Made by a program: the position numbers and the translations under genes. The notes under the pieces were generated by a model. That model saw only the letters and a program-made list of their open reading frames with translations, had not been told where the DNA came from and did no database searches. A stretch of 48,572 bases of DNA from Halococcus thailandensis JCM 13552. GTDB taxonomy: Archaea > Halobacteriota > Halobacteria > Halobacteriales > Halococcaceae. The stretch lies in the NCBI RefSeq assembly GCF_000336715.1, contig NZ_AOMF01000162.1, forward strand, positions 13,718 through 62,289, written 5' to 3'. Below are positions 47,600-48,572 of this stretch, one piece after another (the first letter of the stretch is position 1; each line of letters begins with the position of its first letter).

Positions 47600-48572
47600 C
47601 TATTCCACAGTTTTGATGCGCGCGCCCTCGTTGTCCGGCTCACAGATCACGACGTCGCCATCGACGCCCGCAGCCGACAGCGCGTCCTGGGCCGCCTCCC
47701 GTGCCGTTTGAGCGCGCTCGTCGTCCGTGAGTCCATAGACGGCGGGCCCCCACGATGACTGGCCCGCACCGGCCACGGCCGGCGAGCGTTCGAGCACGTC
47801 GATGAGATCGCCGAGCGGCGGGCGATAGACGCCACCCTGTTCGTCGGCGTACCACGCACCGTTGAGGCGGCTCACGGCGGCGATCGCACCGCCGAAAGCG
47901 TGCCAGTCGTCCTCGGCGACCGCCGGGAGCAGCTGCTGGGCGACGATACGGGCGATGTCGTCGGCGATGCTCGGATCGGCGTGTTCGACCACGCGCTCGA
48001 TGCTCCGATCCTCGTGGTCGTCGCTCCGGCCGGGAGTGATCGCCGGGACGACGAGCACGAACCGCCACGAGTCGGCGAGCGCGTGGCGAGCGATCGGTTC
48101 CGGCACTTCCCACTCGCCCGCGGCGGGGGGCTGAGTGGTGAATCGCTCGGCCCGATGGCCGGCGTCGGCGACGAACCCACCCGACTCGAACGTCGCACAG
48201 CCGACGCCCGAACGCCCGCCGCGGCCGAGCTGCGGCGCGCGTTCCCTGACTCGTGGTTCGTGGTCGTATGCCCGCGCGATCGCGGCGAGCGTCGCGAGCG
48301 CGAGGCGCGTCCCGCTACCGAGGCCTACGTGTGACGGCAGTCGTTCGTGGATCGTGAGGGAGACGCCAGGGAGATCGAGCAGATCGAGCGCGCGTGCCGC
48401 GTACTCGCTCGCGTCCGGGTCGTCACAGCGGAGTTCGTCGGCCGGTGCGGCCTCGATGCGCAGTCGTGGCTGGTGGAGGGAGATTCCGAGACCGCCGTAG
48501 AGCCGCTCGCGAGCGAGCGAGAGGTTCTGAAAGCCGAAATGGATGCGCCCGCCGGCAGTGACCTGAACCCGC
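47600..48572 (-). CDS. Beta-RFAP synthase homologue (GHMP kinase family), 5' truncated
   Basis: The reverse strand from the contig edge reads RVQVTAGGRIHFGFQNLS and on for 323 residues to the TAG at 47600-47602; the start codon lies outside. The GHMP phosphate loop is LPSHVGLGSGTRLALA, and AGAGQSSWGPAVYGL near the C-terminus is the third motif. Homologues form beta-ribofuranosylaminobenzene 5'-phosphate from pABA and PRPP in methanopterin synthesis. Haloarchaea use folate-like carriers, so the role here is unclear. Partial open frames inside it begin only at later methionines. Confidence 0.88.
   Translation of the reverse strand, partial: RVQVTAGGRIHFGFQNLSLARERLYGGLGISLHQPRLRIEAAPADELRCDDPDASEYAARALDLLDLPGVSLTIHERLPSHVGLGSGTRLALATLAAIARAYDHEPRVRERAPQLGRGGRSGVGCATFESGGFVADAGHRAERFTTQPPAAGEWEVPEPIARHALADSWRFVLVVPAITPGRSDDHEDRSIERVVEHADPSIADDIARIVAQQLLPAVAEDDWHAFGGAIAAVSRLNGAWYADEQGGVYRPPLGDLIDVLERSPAVAGAGQSSWGPAVYGLTDDERAQTAREAAQDALSAAGVDGDVVICEPDNEGARIKTVE

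Noticed and set aside
1..48572. CRISPR arrays, rRNA genes, insertion sequences or complete proviruses
   Set aside because: I found no regularly spaced direct repeats, no rRNA signature, no transposase or integrase-like protein and no virion genes.

Overview
The window is a GC-rich chromosomal contig from a haloarchaeon (class Halobacteria; Halococcus-like is possible, but I cannot fix the genus). The evidence is acidic proteomes with Asp/Glu-rich linkers, leaderless genes with a TATA-like box about 26-28 nt before the start codon, Tat lipoproteins, a TFS elongation factor, small zinc-ribbon proteins and a complete bacterioruberin pathway cluster. The first 17 bases are leftover Nextera/Tn5 mosaic-end adapter, not genome, and genes are cut at both ends (PrkA-type kinase on the left, a GHMP-type beta-RFAP synthase homologue on the right).

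Layout. 1-3.4 kb: partial prkA, DUF5820-like, UPF0179, an AstE/AspA-type deacylase, DUF309, then tRNA-Leu(CAA) followed by a broken partial copy of itself. 3.4-7 kb: small unknown, DUF63 membrane protein, YcaO cyclodehydratase. 7-10.4 kb: one-carbon genes glyA and folD flanking an SDR with a strong operator-like palindrome. 10.4-15 kb: Tat lipoprotein with a lamin-tail-like domain, F420-type luciferase-like oxidoreductase, zinc-ribbon protein, GT-C-like membrane protein. 15-22 kb: amidohydrolase, UspA, BirA, RNase HI-like, EamA transporter, small unknowns, lipoprotein, aldo/keto reductase. 22-26 kb: a single-chain Type IIG restriction-modification enzyme whose specificity region is conspicuously A+T-rich, a likely domain swap. 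26-37 kb: mixed housekeeping genes (cupin, MOSC, phosphoesterase, FAH, gamma carbonic anhydrase, SRAP, TIGR00300 ornithine cyclodeaminase, copper-storage-like protein, small zinc proteins). 35.9-38.6 kb: a rhodanese/beta-lactamase-fold fusion with a flavin disulfide reductase. 38.9-44.6 kb: carotenoid block crtB, cruF-lyeJ-crtD and a carotenoid cleavage dioxygenase. 44.6-48.6 kb: SDR, ZIP transporter, Bat-type HTH regulator, TFS, beta-RFAP synthase homologue.

The most unusual feature is a dispersed family of five structured non-coding elements (4901-5250, 14917-15234, 17823-18031, 26246-26388, 31037-31410). Each has a T5-6 tract, a covarying hairpin, then an A5-N8-A5 motif (two T5 tracts on the other strand) with invariant 8-nt spacing. 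Several copies add private arrays of perfect hairpins closed by 3-nt loops. Three copies begin within two bases of a stop codon. I read them as candidate bidirectional terminators or 3'-UTR modules, or REP-like mobile palindromes. The tRNA-Leu partial copy carries comparable palindromic inserts.
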